From positions 1 through 34,543 of the forward strand of contig QHZW01000110.1 in NCBI GenBank assembly GCA_003224815.1: 34,543 nucleotides of DNA, written 5' to 3'. This document shows positions 1 through 7,452 of this stretch, in pieces (within the stretch, counting starts at the first letter, position 1; every line of letters begins with the position of its first letter). This stretch comes from Acidobacteriota bacterium (GTDB taxonomy: Bacteria > Acidobacteriota > Terriglobia > Terriglobales > Acidobacteriaceae). Under the pieces are notes generated by a model. The model did no database searches. It saw only the letters and a program-made list of their open reading frames with translations, and was not told the origin of the DNA. The position numbers were made by a program, and so were the translations under genes.

Positions 1-1169
1 ACAGTTGCGGTAAGCCGCGCGTCGAAGAATTCTTCCACTCGCGTGAGGATTTCCGGCGCAGTCTTCGAATCGTAAATTGCCTTCCGCAACGCAGCTCCGC
101 CCGGCACTCCGTGCGTGAACCACGACGCAAACTGCTTCATCTTTCCCGTCGCGTCCGGCAGCTCTTCTTCGATCAACATACGAAAATAGGTTCTGATCAT
201 CTCGTAACGATCGGTTTCGGAAGGTTCGTCGTAGGGGGTCGTCGAGCTTCGCTCGACCGGACGGGCGAGCGCGCCCGTCCCGACATGGCCTGTGCCCATA
301 TCGCTAATCCCCAGTTGGCCCGTGCCCACACGGTCTGCGCCGTGCCAGTCACAATACTGCTCAATCTGTCTGAATATCCAAGGATTTGCTGGGGCTGTGC
401 GGCCAATCATCACGGCATCGCATCGCGTTGCCGCAACCATCGCGCATGCGTCTTCCGGCGTTCGAATATCGCCATTGCCGATCACCGGAATTTTGACGGC
501 ATCTTTCACCGCCGCGATCCATTCCCAACGCGCATTGCCGCTATAACCCTGCTCGCGAGTGCGGGCGTGAAGGGCGACTGCGCTGAGCCCACAGTCCTCC
601 GCCATCTTCGCCAGTTCCATGCAGACGATCTCTTCGTCATTCCATCCGGCTCGGAACTTCACGGTGAAGGGAATCGTCACCGCTTTTCGCACCGCCTCAA
701 AAATTCCGCCGATACGTGGCAGATCACGGAGCAGGCCCGATCCGCCGTTACATTTCACAACCTTCTTTGCGGGACATCCGAGATTCAAGTCCACCAGATC
801 GAAACCGAGGTCTTCGACTATGCGCGCGGCATCCGCCATCACTTGCGGATCACTCCCAAACAACTGGGCCGAAATCGGGTGCTCGTCTTCGTAAAAATGT
901 AGGTAGCGTTTGGCCTTCTGATCTTTCGCGCGCAGGACGCCGTCAGCGGACGTAAACTCCGTCATGATCAGTCCGCATCCCCCAAGATTCCGAATGAAGC
1001 GGCGGAAAACCGTGTCGGTAACCCCCGCCATGGGTGCGAGGACCGTCGCGGGCGAAATAACAACTGAGCCAATCTGGAGTGAGGCCGAGACTCGTGTGGC
1101 GCGTGCGCCCTCGCCCGCGAATCCGAGTGCCTGACTAGCGCCGTCCGGATTGTCCCAAAACTTCTTCAC
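1..1169 (-). CDS. dusB: tRNA-dihydrouridine synthase, DusB-like (C-terminus cut by window edge)
   Basis: Flavin enzyme that reduces specific uridines of tRNA to dihydrouridine. The frame is open for 389 codons to the window edge, which is why the ORF track omits it. I start at the GTG at 1169 because an in-frame TAA lies four codons upstream. Visible signatures are APMAGVTD (about residues 45-52), the catalytic-cysteine motif LNLGCPAKKV (128-137), KFRAGW (171-176), HARTREQGYSG (201-211), GNGDI (231-235) and IGRTAPANPWIF (255-266), so the TIM barrel is complete. Between the barrel and the C-terminal helical domain (from about RYEMIRTYF, 321) lies a low-complexity stretch, residues about 277-318, that I judge to be an extra segment of some 30 residues. 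It is encoded by a palindromic repeat (see 241..280). The family assignment is firm; the DusB subgroup is inferred. Confidence 0.93.
   Translation of the reverse strand, partial: MKKFWDNPDGASQALGFAGEGARATRVSASLQIGSVVISPATVLAPMAGVTDTVFRRFIRNLGGCGLIMTEFTSADGVLRAKDQKAKRYLHFYEDEHPISAQLFGSDPQVMADAARIVEDLGFDLVDLNLGCPAKKVVKCNGGSGLLRDLPRIGGIFEAVRKAVTIPFTVKFRAGWNDEEIVCMELAKMAEDCGLSAVALHARTREQGYSGNARWEWIAAVKDAVKIPVIGNGDIRTPEDACAMVAATRCDAVMIGRTAPANPWIFRQIEQYCDWHGADRVGTGQLGISDMGTGHVGTGALARPVERSSTTPYDEPSETDRYEMIRTYFRMLIEEELPDATGKMKQFASWFTHGVPGGAALRKAIYDSKTAPEILTRVEEFFDARLTAT
241..280. repeat. Two adjacent GC-rich inverted repeats inside dusB
   Basis: Seen directly: GTCGAGC-TTC-GCTCGAC (241-257) followed by GGACGGGC-GAGCGC-GCCCGTCC (259-280), both perfect. 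They lie within the dusB frame and encode part of a Gly/Thr-rich linker. Just beyond, at about 289-335, are short imperfect direct repeats of the type GTGCCCA. The architecture resembles REP-like or palindromic mobile repeats of intergenic DNA, here carried in frame by a coding gene. Confidence 0.75.
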
Positions 1170-1240
1170 TAATCCATTTTAACCGGTCGGGAACTGTCCT
1201 TGAGTGTTGCCCCCGATCAAGTTTGATGCGGGCAGTGAGA

Positions 1241-1480
1241 CTACTGGTCGCTCGCTAACTGCGCGTCCAAGTCTTTCAATGCCGATTCGAGCATCTGGCG
1301 ATGCTTCGGGTTCGAGGCCGCCTCAAGTTGCTGAGCAATGCGCGCCCGGGAGAGCTCAAGACTGCGGCGTTTCTGTTTTTCGGCAACTTGTTCGGGAGTG
1401 AGGCGAGGTCCTCTGGCGACGTTCGCCGTCGCCTCCTCTTGCTGCTGCTCGACCGATTTGCTCTCCCATCCTCGTGCCAA
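1241..1480 (-). CDS. Small conserved-looking hypothetical protein (79 aa)
   Basis: Function not recognised. The product is hydrophilic and predicted helical, with Gln/Glu/Ala-rich stretches (SVEQQQEEATA) and a C-terminal half that reads like a short coiled coil (RIAQQLEAASNPKHRQMLESALKDL is the helical region, residues about 47-72). There is no signal peptide, membrane segment or cysteine. The start is a TTG that directly abuts the TAA of the upstream oxidoreductase gene, which suggests translational coupling and expression as the second gene of a two-gene unit. No in-frame ATG occurs near the N-terminus. The neighbour is a phytoene-desaturase-like enzyme, but nothing shows that the two act together. 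I count it as a real gene because of the tight junction and protein-like composition. Confidence 0.65.
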   Translation of the reverse strand: MARGWESKSVEQQQEEATANVARGPRLTPEQVAEKQKRRSLELSRARIAQQLEAASNPKHRQMLESALKDLDAQLASDQ

Positions 1481-2899
1481 TTACCCCATCCTCTTCAAGG
1501 CGAGTTTCGCAGCATGATATCCACACATACCGTGCACGCCTCCACCCGGAGGCGTCGAAGACGAACAAATGTAGAGATGCGGATCAGAGGTCGCGTACCC
1601 TCGCCAAGTGGGGCGAAACAGCAGTTGAGAGATTTCCATATCGCCGCCGCTGATATCCCCGCCCACCAGGTTCGCGTCCATGGATTCGAGATCAGCCGGC
1701 GAGAAAGTCCGGCGAGCCAAGACGCAATCGCGAAATCCCGGAGCGAAGCGCTCGATTTGATCTTCGATGGGGTCAAGCATATTCACGGTCGAGCCGTTTG
1801 GCACGTGACAGTAGGCCCACGCTGTATGGCTGCCAGCAGGAGCGCGGCTCGGATCGAACAAACTTGGCTGCACAAATAGAACAAACGGCTTCTCTGAATG
1901 CTGGCCATTCCGGATGGCAGATTCTGAAGCCGCGATTTCTTCGAAGCTCCCGCCCAGGTGCACCGTCGCCGCGCGCGAGCATTCTTTCGATTGCCAAGGG
2001 ACAGGCGCGTTCAACGCAAAATCAACTTTGAAAATGCCGGGACCGCGACGGAACCCGGCCAGCTTGCGTTTGTAGCCATTCGATAAGCGAGTGCCTGCGA
2101 TCTTGAGTAGCTGGCCGGGACCTACATCGCAGAGGATTAGTTCGTAGCTGTTAAGTTGATCGACATTGTCGATTCGACTGGAAGTCTTGACCGCGCCTCC
2201 CAATGAAGTCAGATGCCTGCACAATGCGTCCGTCAGCGACTGCGCCCCGCCGCGAGCGATTGGCCAGCCGACGGCATGAGCAGAAATCGCCATGATCAAA
2301 CCAAATGCGCCGCTCAGCGACTCGTCTAACCTGAGAAACGAATGTGCCGCCATTCCAGCGAACAGCGCGCGTGTTCGCTCGCTCTTGAACTTCCCGGCAA
2401 TGATTTTCGCCGAGAGCAGAGCATTTAGCCCAAAATGTGCCATTAGAACCGGATGTCTCGGAACTCCGACAACCGGCCGCAGCAACTCCGGAGCAAACTC
2501 AGCCCAGCGCGCAACAAACGGTTCCATCAGGTTGCGCCAAGTGTTTCCATCTGCTTCGAGCGCGATACGAGCTTCCGCGAGATCTCGCTCCAGGACTACT
2601 GCGGTTCCATCGTCGAGAGGGTGAGCAAGCGGTGCAGGCGAATGAATCCATTCCAGTCCGTGGTCGCGCAGAGGTAGGGAAGAAAAGAACGGAGATCCCG
2701 CAGCTAGCGGATACACTGCCGATCCGAAATCGTGGCGGAACCCGGGTAGGGTCAATTCCATCGTGCGCACGCCACCGCCAGGGATTGCCTCGGCTTCGAA
2801 CACTTCTACTTGCAATCCGCCCTGCGCAAGCACGATCGCGGCCCCGAGTCCGTTCGGCCCCGATCCCACAACACATGTGCGTTTCCTGTTCCCGTTCAT
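1481..2899 (-). CDS. FAD-dependent oxidoreductase, phytoene desaturase/carotenoid isomerase-like
   Basis: Amine-oxidase/phytoene-dehydrogenase superfamily flavoprotein (472 aa, a normal length). The N-terminus carries the dinucleotide-binding motif VVGSGPNGLGAA (about residues 10-21), followed by the second FAD motif around PGGGVRTMELTLPGF. The C-terminus has the family's closing flavin-contact signature, SSSTPPGGGVHGMCGYHAA. This pattern is typical of COG1233-type proteins, which include carotenoid desaturases, retinol-saturase-like enzymes and many uncharacterised members. No other carotenoid gene is nearby, so the substrate is unknown. The gene starts with ATG at 2899 and its stop abuts the TTG start of a 79-aa protein. 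The upstream gap to the membrane-protein gene is only 58 bases and contains an octamer tandem repeat, so the two may share a transcript. Confidence 0.88.
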   Translation of the reverse strand: MNGNRKRTCVVGSGPNGLGAAIVLAQGGLQVEVFEAEAIPGGGVRTMELTLPGFRHDFGSAVYPLAAGSPFFSSLPLRDHGLEWIHSPAPLAHPLDDGTAVVLERDLAEARIALEADGNTWRNLMEPFVARWAEFAPELLRPVVGVPRHPVLMAHFGLNALLSAKIIAGKFKSERTRALFAGMAAHSFLRLDESLSGAFGLIMAISAHAVGWPIARGGAQSLTDALCRHLTSLGGAVKTSSRIDNVDQLNSYELILCDVGPGQLLKIAGTRLSNGYKRKLAGFRRGPGIFKVDFALNAPVPWQSKECSRAATVHLGGSFEEIAASESAIRNGQHSEKPFVLFVQPSLFDPSRAPAGSHTAWAYCHVPNGSTVNMLDPIEDQIERFAPGFRDCVLARRTFSPADLESMDANLVGGDISGGDMEISQLLFRPTWRGYATSDPHLYICSSSTPPGGGVHGMCGYHAAKLALKRMG

Positions 2900-2920
2900 C
2901 TCAACCCGAAGAGATTTTCA

Positions 2921-2952
2921 ATTACCCGATTACAAAATTACGCGATTACAAA
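2921..2952. repeat. Four-copy 8-bp tandem repeat (ATTACNNN)
   Basis: Seen directly: ATTACCCG, ATTACAAA, ATTACGCG, ATTACAAA in uninterrupted succession, so units 2 and 4 are identical. It fills most of the 58-base gap between the membrane-protein gene stop and the oxidoreductase start. It has no hairpin potential. Possible roles are a protein-binding array, a leader element or a neutral slippage repeat. Confidence 0.8.
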
Positions 2953-2957
2953 ATGTC

Positions 2958-4478
2958 TCATTCTCGTGGCGCCAGAGTTGGCCAATCCGTCACTTCAACC
3001 TTGCCATCCGCCTCCATCCGAAGAACTGGCCCATATAATCCCAGCAGTTCGCGCCGCCACCAGTTTCCAGTCGTGCGTTTCTCGTCCATGCTGGTGAACC
3101 AGTACTGCCACAGCATCGCTCGCACTTGTGGCGGAGGCGCACCAGCAAACGGATTTCGCGCGAACAACGCGAGCACATCTTTGTCGTTCGTCAGCAGCCG
3201 CACTTCGGTATTGGTCACGAAGGGGTATTCGCGGTACGAGCCCAGCGACGCAAACCACAAGTTCCAATCAAAGCGTGGCTGATACGGTGCGTAAATTCGC
3301 GGCGCCTCATTTAGCTCTTGTGGCTTGTTGCGGAATTTGTAAGGCGTCCAGGTCACGCCGTCGTTCGACCCTTGAAACTCGATCTCGTAGCGGGCTCGGG
3401 TCATGACCGCGAACAACCCGTACTGATTGGCAATTCGAAATGGTTCCAGCGCTACCACCGGAGACGTGGGCAACGGTATCCGCGCAAACATCCAGATGAG
3501 TTCCGCAGTGGTTGCGTAGAAGATCCACGTCAGTACTACTGCGCTGACGGCGAGGCCGATCGCACGCCAGTGTTGCCGGATTCTCCCAGCGGAGCCTGCC
3601 GTTATTGTGTCCTCTGCAGGTGTCTCCGCCTTTGCTTCGGATGGCGCCGGGACCACTTGCGATTTCCACCTCAGCGGCATGATTCCGGAAAGAAACTTGT
3701 CGTCCAGCAGCAACACCCCGAGTACGAGCACGAGATAGTTCAGGAAAGCATAGTTCGCCGTCAGAATCACGGGGATTTGCCAGATAGTCGCGATGAAGAA
3801 GCAGACAATCCGCCAACGCCGTGGCAAAGACAGCATCCACACGATCCCGAGTTCAAGAACGAAGGTTGCGACAACCGATCCCGCATGGAACCAGTGCGGC
3901 AGATGCTGGGCGTACCAGCCAATCCAGGTTGGCAGCGGGCCATTCTGGTAGTACTCATCCATGGCCGTGAAGTTGCGCCACTGGACATCGTGACTGAGCA
4001 GCTTTACCGCGCCGGATTGAAAGTAGATGCGAAACCACTCCCATTGAAGCAGGAACAAACTTGCGCGCGATGGCGGACTGGCAGCGCCCAACCCTGGCCA
4101 GAATCCCGCGGGAGCGAAGAATAAAGAAATAATCCCGGCTTCGAGCAACATGCCATCCGACTGATAACTTGAAAAGTCCTGCGCGGCGCTGACAAACGAA
4201 AGAAAACAGATGAAACAAACGACCAGCATTCCGCGTGGCCACACATTCACGACCAGCAGCAGGGAAGCGGCCATGCCGATCCAGCACAGGCCCATGAGCA
4301 TATGCGAACTGCTCGAAAACCAAAGCAGAGTAGGCGCATACCACAGCCGTTCCCATCTGCCGAGCGATTCCGCCGCCTGCTGTAGATAGCGGCCCGCCGG
4401 AAGTATTCCATCGGGGCCGATCAGGCCACGAATCTGGAAAAACATCCCATTGATCGCAGATGCGGGAGCGAAACTCAC
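2958..4478 (-). CDS. Lipase maturation factor family membrane protein
   Basis: Polytopic membrane protein (506 aa) of the lipase-maturation-factor/HTTM-related family. Members assist folding of secreted lipases in animals; the role in bacteria is not established. Signatures include GLIGPDGILPA near the N-terminus, LQWEWFRIYFQSGAVKLLS, WRNFTAMDEYYQNGPLPTW and a soluble C-terminal region with RFDWNLWFASLG. Several hydrophobic helices run through residues about 50-260, with another near 310-330. The ORF starts at a GTG preceded by a TATAAT-like hexamer only about ten bases upstream (4488-4493), which would make a nearly leaderless message. The first transmembrane helix usual in the family is missing or shortened, and a TAA lies in frame about 15 codons upstream. 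The true start or a damaged 5' end is therefore uncertain, but the family assignment is fairly secure. Confidence 0.82.
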   Translation of the reverse strand: MSFAPASAINGMFFQIRGLIGPDGILPAGRYLQQAAESLGRWERLWYAPTLLWFSSSSHMLMGLCWIGMAASLLLVVNVWPRGMLVVCFICFLSFVSAAQDFSSYQSDGMLLEAGIISLFFAPAGFWPGLGAASPPSRASLFLLQWEWFRIYFQSGAVKLLSHDVQWRNFTAMDEYYQNGPLPTWIGWYAQHLPHWFHAGSVVATFVLELGIVWMLSLPRRWRIVCFFIATIWQIPVILTANYAFLNYLVLVLGVLLLDDKFLSGIMPLRWKSQVVPAPSEAKAETPAEDTITAGSAGRIRQHWRAIGLAVSAVVLTWIFYATTAELIWMFARIPLPTSPVVALEPFRIANQYGLFAVMTRARYEIEFQGSNDGVTWTPYKFRNKPQELNEAPRIYAPYQPRFDWNLWFASLGSYREYPFVTNTEVRLLTNDKDVLALFARNPFAGAPPPQVRAMLWQYWFTSMDEKRTTGNWWRRELLGLYGPVLRMEADGKVEVTDWPTLAPRE

Positions 4479-4579
4479 TGGTAGCGAATTATAGGATGCA
4501 ACGGTCAGGCCCCGCTGCCGGGCTTAAGGTCCGGAAAAGCAGGTCCTCTCTTACAGCAGATATTTCGGCTTGGAACGGC

Positions 4580-4608
4580 TTGCAATAAGGAGTCCGGGCC
4601 TTTAGAAT
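4580..4608 (+). promoter_or_regulatory. Sigma70-type promoter of the suf operon
   Basis: TTGCAA (4580-4585), a 17-base spacer and TAGAAT (4603-4608) form a near-consensus housekeeping promoter facing sufR. The predicted transcription start is around 4615, giving a leader of about 40 bases that overlaps the operator-like site at 4616. This is the only convincing promoter seen before sufR, and the genes downstream are tightly packed. Confidence 0.7.
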
Positions 4609-4615
4609 AAAAGTG

Positions 4616-4628
4616 TACTGATTTAGTC
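4616..4628. promoter_or_regulatory. IscR type-1-like operator ahead of sufR
   Basis: The 13-mer TACTGATTTAGTC matches the core of the known IscR type-1 motif (GACTRWWWYAGTC) at all but the first base. It lies directly downstream of the -10 hexamer, over the likely transcription start. That is where a repressor would block initiation. The gene that follows encodes an Rrf2 protein of the IscR/SufR class with three cysteines, so autoregulation by a cluster-loaded regulator is the natural inference. Binding is not shown. Confidence 0.55.
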
Positions 4629-4655
4629 CTATTTGCAGGTGGAAGCCGGAACCCC

Positions 4656-5138
4656 ATGATTCGTCTCAGCAAACTCGCTGATTATGGCTTAGTGATCATG
4701 ACCCACGTAGGCCGGAAGCGCAGCGGGACGCTGCATACAGCCCGCGGACTGGCCCTCGAATCTGGACTGCCGGTTCCAACCGTAAGCAAGCTGCTGAAGG
4801 TGCTTTTGCAGAATGGATTTCTGGTTTCAACCCGTGGGACGAAGGGCGGGTACAGCTTGGCGCGGGACGCAAGAGACATATCAGTCGCAGAAATGATCGC
4901 GGCCTTGGAAGGTCCGATTGCGCTCACCGATTGCAGCACTGACATTACCGGTCTCTGCGAGATCGAGCGCGGCTGCCCGGCAAAACACAATCAGCGAATC
5001 ATCAATCAGGTGGTCCGCGGCGCGCTGGAGCGTCTGACCCTCGCTGATCTGGTGCATCCGTTGCGCGTGACGGCCATCAAAACCAGTACTGGTAATTTCA
5101 TTCCGAGTCTCACGTTGACTTCCGGAAGGACGCAATAG
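4656..5138 (+). CDS. sufR: Rrf2-family iron-sulfur-responsive regulator of the suf operon
   Basis: Winged-helix Rrf2 regulator (160 aa). The DNA-binding domain covers about residues 1-75 (RLSKLADYGLVIM, TVSKLLKVLLQNGFL, RGTKGGYSLAR). Three cysteines at 93, 101 and 107 (TDCS, GLCE, RGCP) are spaced as in cluster-binding IscR/SufR-type proteins, where a [2Fe-2S] or [4Fe-4S] cluster switches DNA binding. It is the first gene of the suf operon and ends three bases before sufB. An IscR-like operator overlaps its promoter, so I infer that it represses its own operon when clusters are plentiful and releases it under iron limitation or oxidative stress. The ATG at 4656 is preceded by AGGTGG at a rather long spacing. 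The symbol sufR is by role; the protein is closer to the proteobacterial SUF-regulator/IscR type than shown cyanobacterial SufR. Confidence 0.9.
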   Translation: MIRLSKLADYGLVIMTHVGRKRSGTLHTARGLALESGLPVPTVSKLLKVLLQNGFLVSTRGTKGGYSLARDARDISVAEMIAALEGPIALTDCSTDITGLCEIERGCPAKHNQRIINQVVRGALERLTLADLVHPLRVTAIKTSTGNFIPSLTLTSGRTQ

Positions 5139-5141
5139 CAA

Positions 5142-6599
5142 ATGAGCACAAACGTTGACACAATTCGTGACCTCGCCGAACGCGAGTACAAATGGGGATT
5201 CATCAGCAATATCGAGGAAGACCGTGTCCCCAAAGGCTTGAACGAAGAGACCATTCGCCTGATCTCCGCCAAGAAGCAGGAGCCGGAGTTCATGCTGGAG
5301 TGGCGGCTCAAGGCTTACCGGCACTGGATGTCACTTGAGGCATCACAGGCAGAGCCGAAGTGGGCCAATGTAAAGTACCCGCCCATTAATTATCAGGACA
5401 TCGCTTATTACTCTGCGCCTAAGCAGAAACCGAAGCTCGAGAGCATGGAACAGGTTGATCCGGAGCTGCTGCGCACTTATGAGAAGCTCGGCATTCCGTT
5501 GCAAGAGCAGAAACTTTTCGCCGGAGTAGCTGTAGACGCGGTGTTTGACAGCGTATCCGTGGCGACGACATTTAAGGGCAAGCTTGCGGAGATGGGCATT
5601 ATCTTCTGCTCGTTCTCGGAAGCCGTTCGCAATCATCCTGAACTGGTGCAGAAGTATCTGGGCTCAGTGGTTCCTTACACAGACAACTTTTTCGCAACGC
5701 TCAACTCGGCCGTATTCACTGACGGATCGTTCGTTTATGTTCCGAAGGGCGTGCGCTGTCCTCTGGAACTTTCTACTTATTTCCGCATCAACGCCGCGGA
5801 AACAGGGCAGTTCGAGCGCACGCTGATCGTCGCCGACGAAGGCGCATCGGTCAGTTATCTCGAAGGCTGCACTGCGCCGATCCGCGATGAGAATCAACTG
5901 CACGCGGCAGTCGTAGAACTCGTTGCCCTCGACAACGCCCAGATCAAGTACTCCACCGTGCAGAACTGGTATCCCGGAGACAAGCAGGGTAAAGGCGGAA
6001 TCTACAACTTTGTCACCAAGCGCGGCAGCTGCCGTGGCGTGAATTCCAAGATTTCCTGGACGCAGGTTGAGACCGGCTCGGCGATCACCTGGAAATATCC
6101 CAGCTGCATTCTGCAAGGCGACAACTCTGTCGGCGAGTTCTATTCGGTTGCGCTGACGAATAACTATCAGCAGGCTGACACCGGTACCAAGATGATCCAC
6201 CTTGGCAAGAACACTCGTAGCACGATTGTGTCGAAGGGCATTTCGGCTGGACACGGGCAGAACACGTATCGCGGACAGGTCAAGATTCTGAAAGGCGCGA
6301 CTGGCGCTCGTAATTACACGCAGTGCGATTCGCTCTTGATCGGCGACAAGTGCGGTGCGCATACGTTCCCGTACATTGACGTGCGCAATGCCAGCGCCCG
6401 CATGGAGCACGAAGCTTCCACGTCGAAGATTGGCGAAGACCAAATGTTCTATCTGCGCCAACGCGGTCTTACGGCTGAAGACGCAGTCTCCATGATCGTA
6501 AACGGTTTCTGCAAGCGCGTCTTCCGCGAGCTGCCGATGGAATTTGCTGTCGAAGCCCAGAAGCTGCTCAGCGTGAGCCTTGAAGGCAGCGTCGGATAA
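5142..6599 (+). CDS. sufB: Fe-S cluster assembly scaffold protein SufB
   Basis: Cytoplasmic scaffold subunit of the SufBCD complex, on which nascent iron-sulfur clusters are built with sulfur from the SufS/SufU pair. The length of 485 aa is normal for the family. Recognisable blocks are the N-terminal EYKWGF and DIAYYSAPK region, [55 protein letters not shown] and the C-terminal beta-helix core with [20 protein letters not shown] and [17 protein letters not shown]. It ends with the [18 protein letters not shown] motif shared with SufD. It begins three bases after the sufR stop, so it is co-transcribed with the regulator. A 75-base gap with a hairpin repeat follows before sufC. Confidence 0.97.
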   Translation: MSTNVDTIRDLAEREYKWGFISNIEEDRVPKGLNEETIRLISAKKQEPEFMLEWRLKAYRHWMSLEASQAEPKWANVKYPPINYQDIAYYSAPKQKPKLESMEQVDPELLRTYEKLGIPLQEQKLFAGVAVDAVFDSVSVATTFKGKLAEMGIIFCSFSEAVRNHPELVQKYLGSVVPYTDNFFATLNSAVFTDGSFVYVPKGVRCPLELSTYFRINAAETGQFERTLIVADEGASVSYLEGCTAPIRDENQLHAAVVELVALDNAQIKYSTVQNWYPGDKQGKGGIYNFVTKRGSCRGVNSKISWTQVETGSAITWKYPSCILQGDNSVGEFYSVALTNNYQQADTGTKMIHLGKNTRSTIVSKGISAGHGQNTYRGQVKILKGATGARNYTQCDSLLIGDKCGAHTFPYIDVRNASARMEHEASTSKIGEDQMFYLRQRGLTAEDAVSMIVNGFCKRVFRELPMEFAVEAQKLLSVSLEGSVG

Positions 6600-6610
6600 A
6601 AGTCAAAATC

Positions 6611-6644
6611 CCTACCCTGTCGCACAGAACGCGACAAGGATGGG
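6611..6644. repeat. Imperfect hairpin repeat between sufB and sufC
   Basis: TGTCGC-acagaac-GCGACA (6618-6636) forms the core, and the outer bases CCTACC/GGATGG extend it with a bulge. It is the only sizeable spacer (75 bases) in the operon. There is no T-run after it, so a full terminator is unlikely; an mRNA-processing or attenuating stem, or a dispersed hairpin repeat, are alternatives. Confidence 0.6.
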
Positions 6645-6674
6645 CACCCGAACATTGAAAAACTGAGAGAGCAA

Positions 6675-7442
6675 ATGAGCTTACTTGAAATCAAAGACCT
6701 GAAAGTGCGGGTCGATAATCACGACATTCTGAAGGGCATCAATCTCACCGTGAATCCGGGTGAAGTGCACTCGATCATGGGCCCGAACGGTTCCGGCAAG
6801 AGCACGCTGGCGCAGGTGCTGGCGCGTCGGGAAGCGTACGCAGTGACCGGCGGCGAAGTGCTGTTCAACGGCAAAGATCTTTTGGCCATGAAGCCTGAAG
6901 AAGCTGCCTGCGAAGGCATCTTTCTAGCATTTCAATATCCGGTCGAAATTCCGGGAATCGGGAACGCATATTTTCTTCGCTCGGCGCTGAACGCGGTCCG
7001 CAAATACCACGGTCAGGATGAGATGGACGCCATGGACTTTCTGCCGCTCTTCCGCGAAAAACTGAAGCTGCTCGACATGGACGAGAAGCTGATGAACCGC
7101 TCTGTAAATGAAGGCTTTTCAGGCGGCGAAAAGAAGCGCAACGAAATTTTGCAGATGGCGGTTCTGCAGCCGCGGCTTGCGATTCTCGATGAAACCGACT
7201 CTGGTCTCGACATCGACGCACTGAAGATCGTCTCCAAAGGCGTGAACGCAATGCGCAGTCCTGATCGGGCAATGATCGTAGTGACCCACTATCAGCGTTT
7301 GCTGAACGAAATCGTGCCTGATTTTGTGCACGTTCTGGCGAATGGACGGATTGTGAAATCCGGCGGGCCGGAACTTGCGCTTGAACTTGAAGAAAAGGGC
7401 TACGCTGAAATCGAAGACACGCGCCAGCCGATGCCGGCATGA
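6675..7442 (+). CDS. sufC: Fe-S cluster assembly ATPase SufC
   Basis: ABC-type ATPase (255 aa) that powers conformational change of the SufBCD scaffold; it is cytoplasmic and not a transporter. It has the Walker A motif GPNGSGKST (residues 36-44), the SufC hallmark FLAFQYPVEIPGIGN after the Q-loop region, the ABC signature FSGGEKKRNE (about 147-156), and Walker B with the family-specific LAILDETDSGLDIDAL. The H-loop is VVTHYQRLL. Partners are the adjacent SufB and SufD. A GAGAGAG-like purine-rich ribosome site precedes the ATG. The stop codon lies ten bases before the sufD GTG start. Confidence 0.97.
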   Translation: MSLLEIKDLKVRVDNHDILKGINLTVNPGEVHSIMGPNGSGKSTLAQVLARREAYAVTGGEVLFNGKDLLAMKPEEAACEGIFLAFQYPVEIPGIGNAYFLRSALNAVRKYHGQDEMDAMDFLPLFREKLKLLDMDEKLMNRSVNEGFSGGEKKRNEILQMAVLQPRLAILDETDSGLDIDALKIVSKGVNAMRSPDRAMIVVTHYQRLLNEIVPDFVHVLANGRIVKSGGPELALELEEKGYAEIEDTRQPMPA

Positions 7443-7452
7443 GGAACAAATC

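Noticed and set aside
111-902. 263-aa plus-strand ORF
   Set aside because: Exact antisense shadow of dusB, which shows all its family motifs on the minus strand.
7375-7452. 26-codon N-terminal extension of sufD inside sufC
   Set aside because: The GTG at 7453 follows GAGGAA at ideal spacing and removes the overlap.
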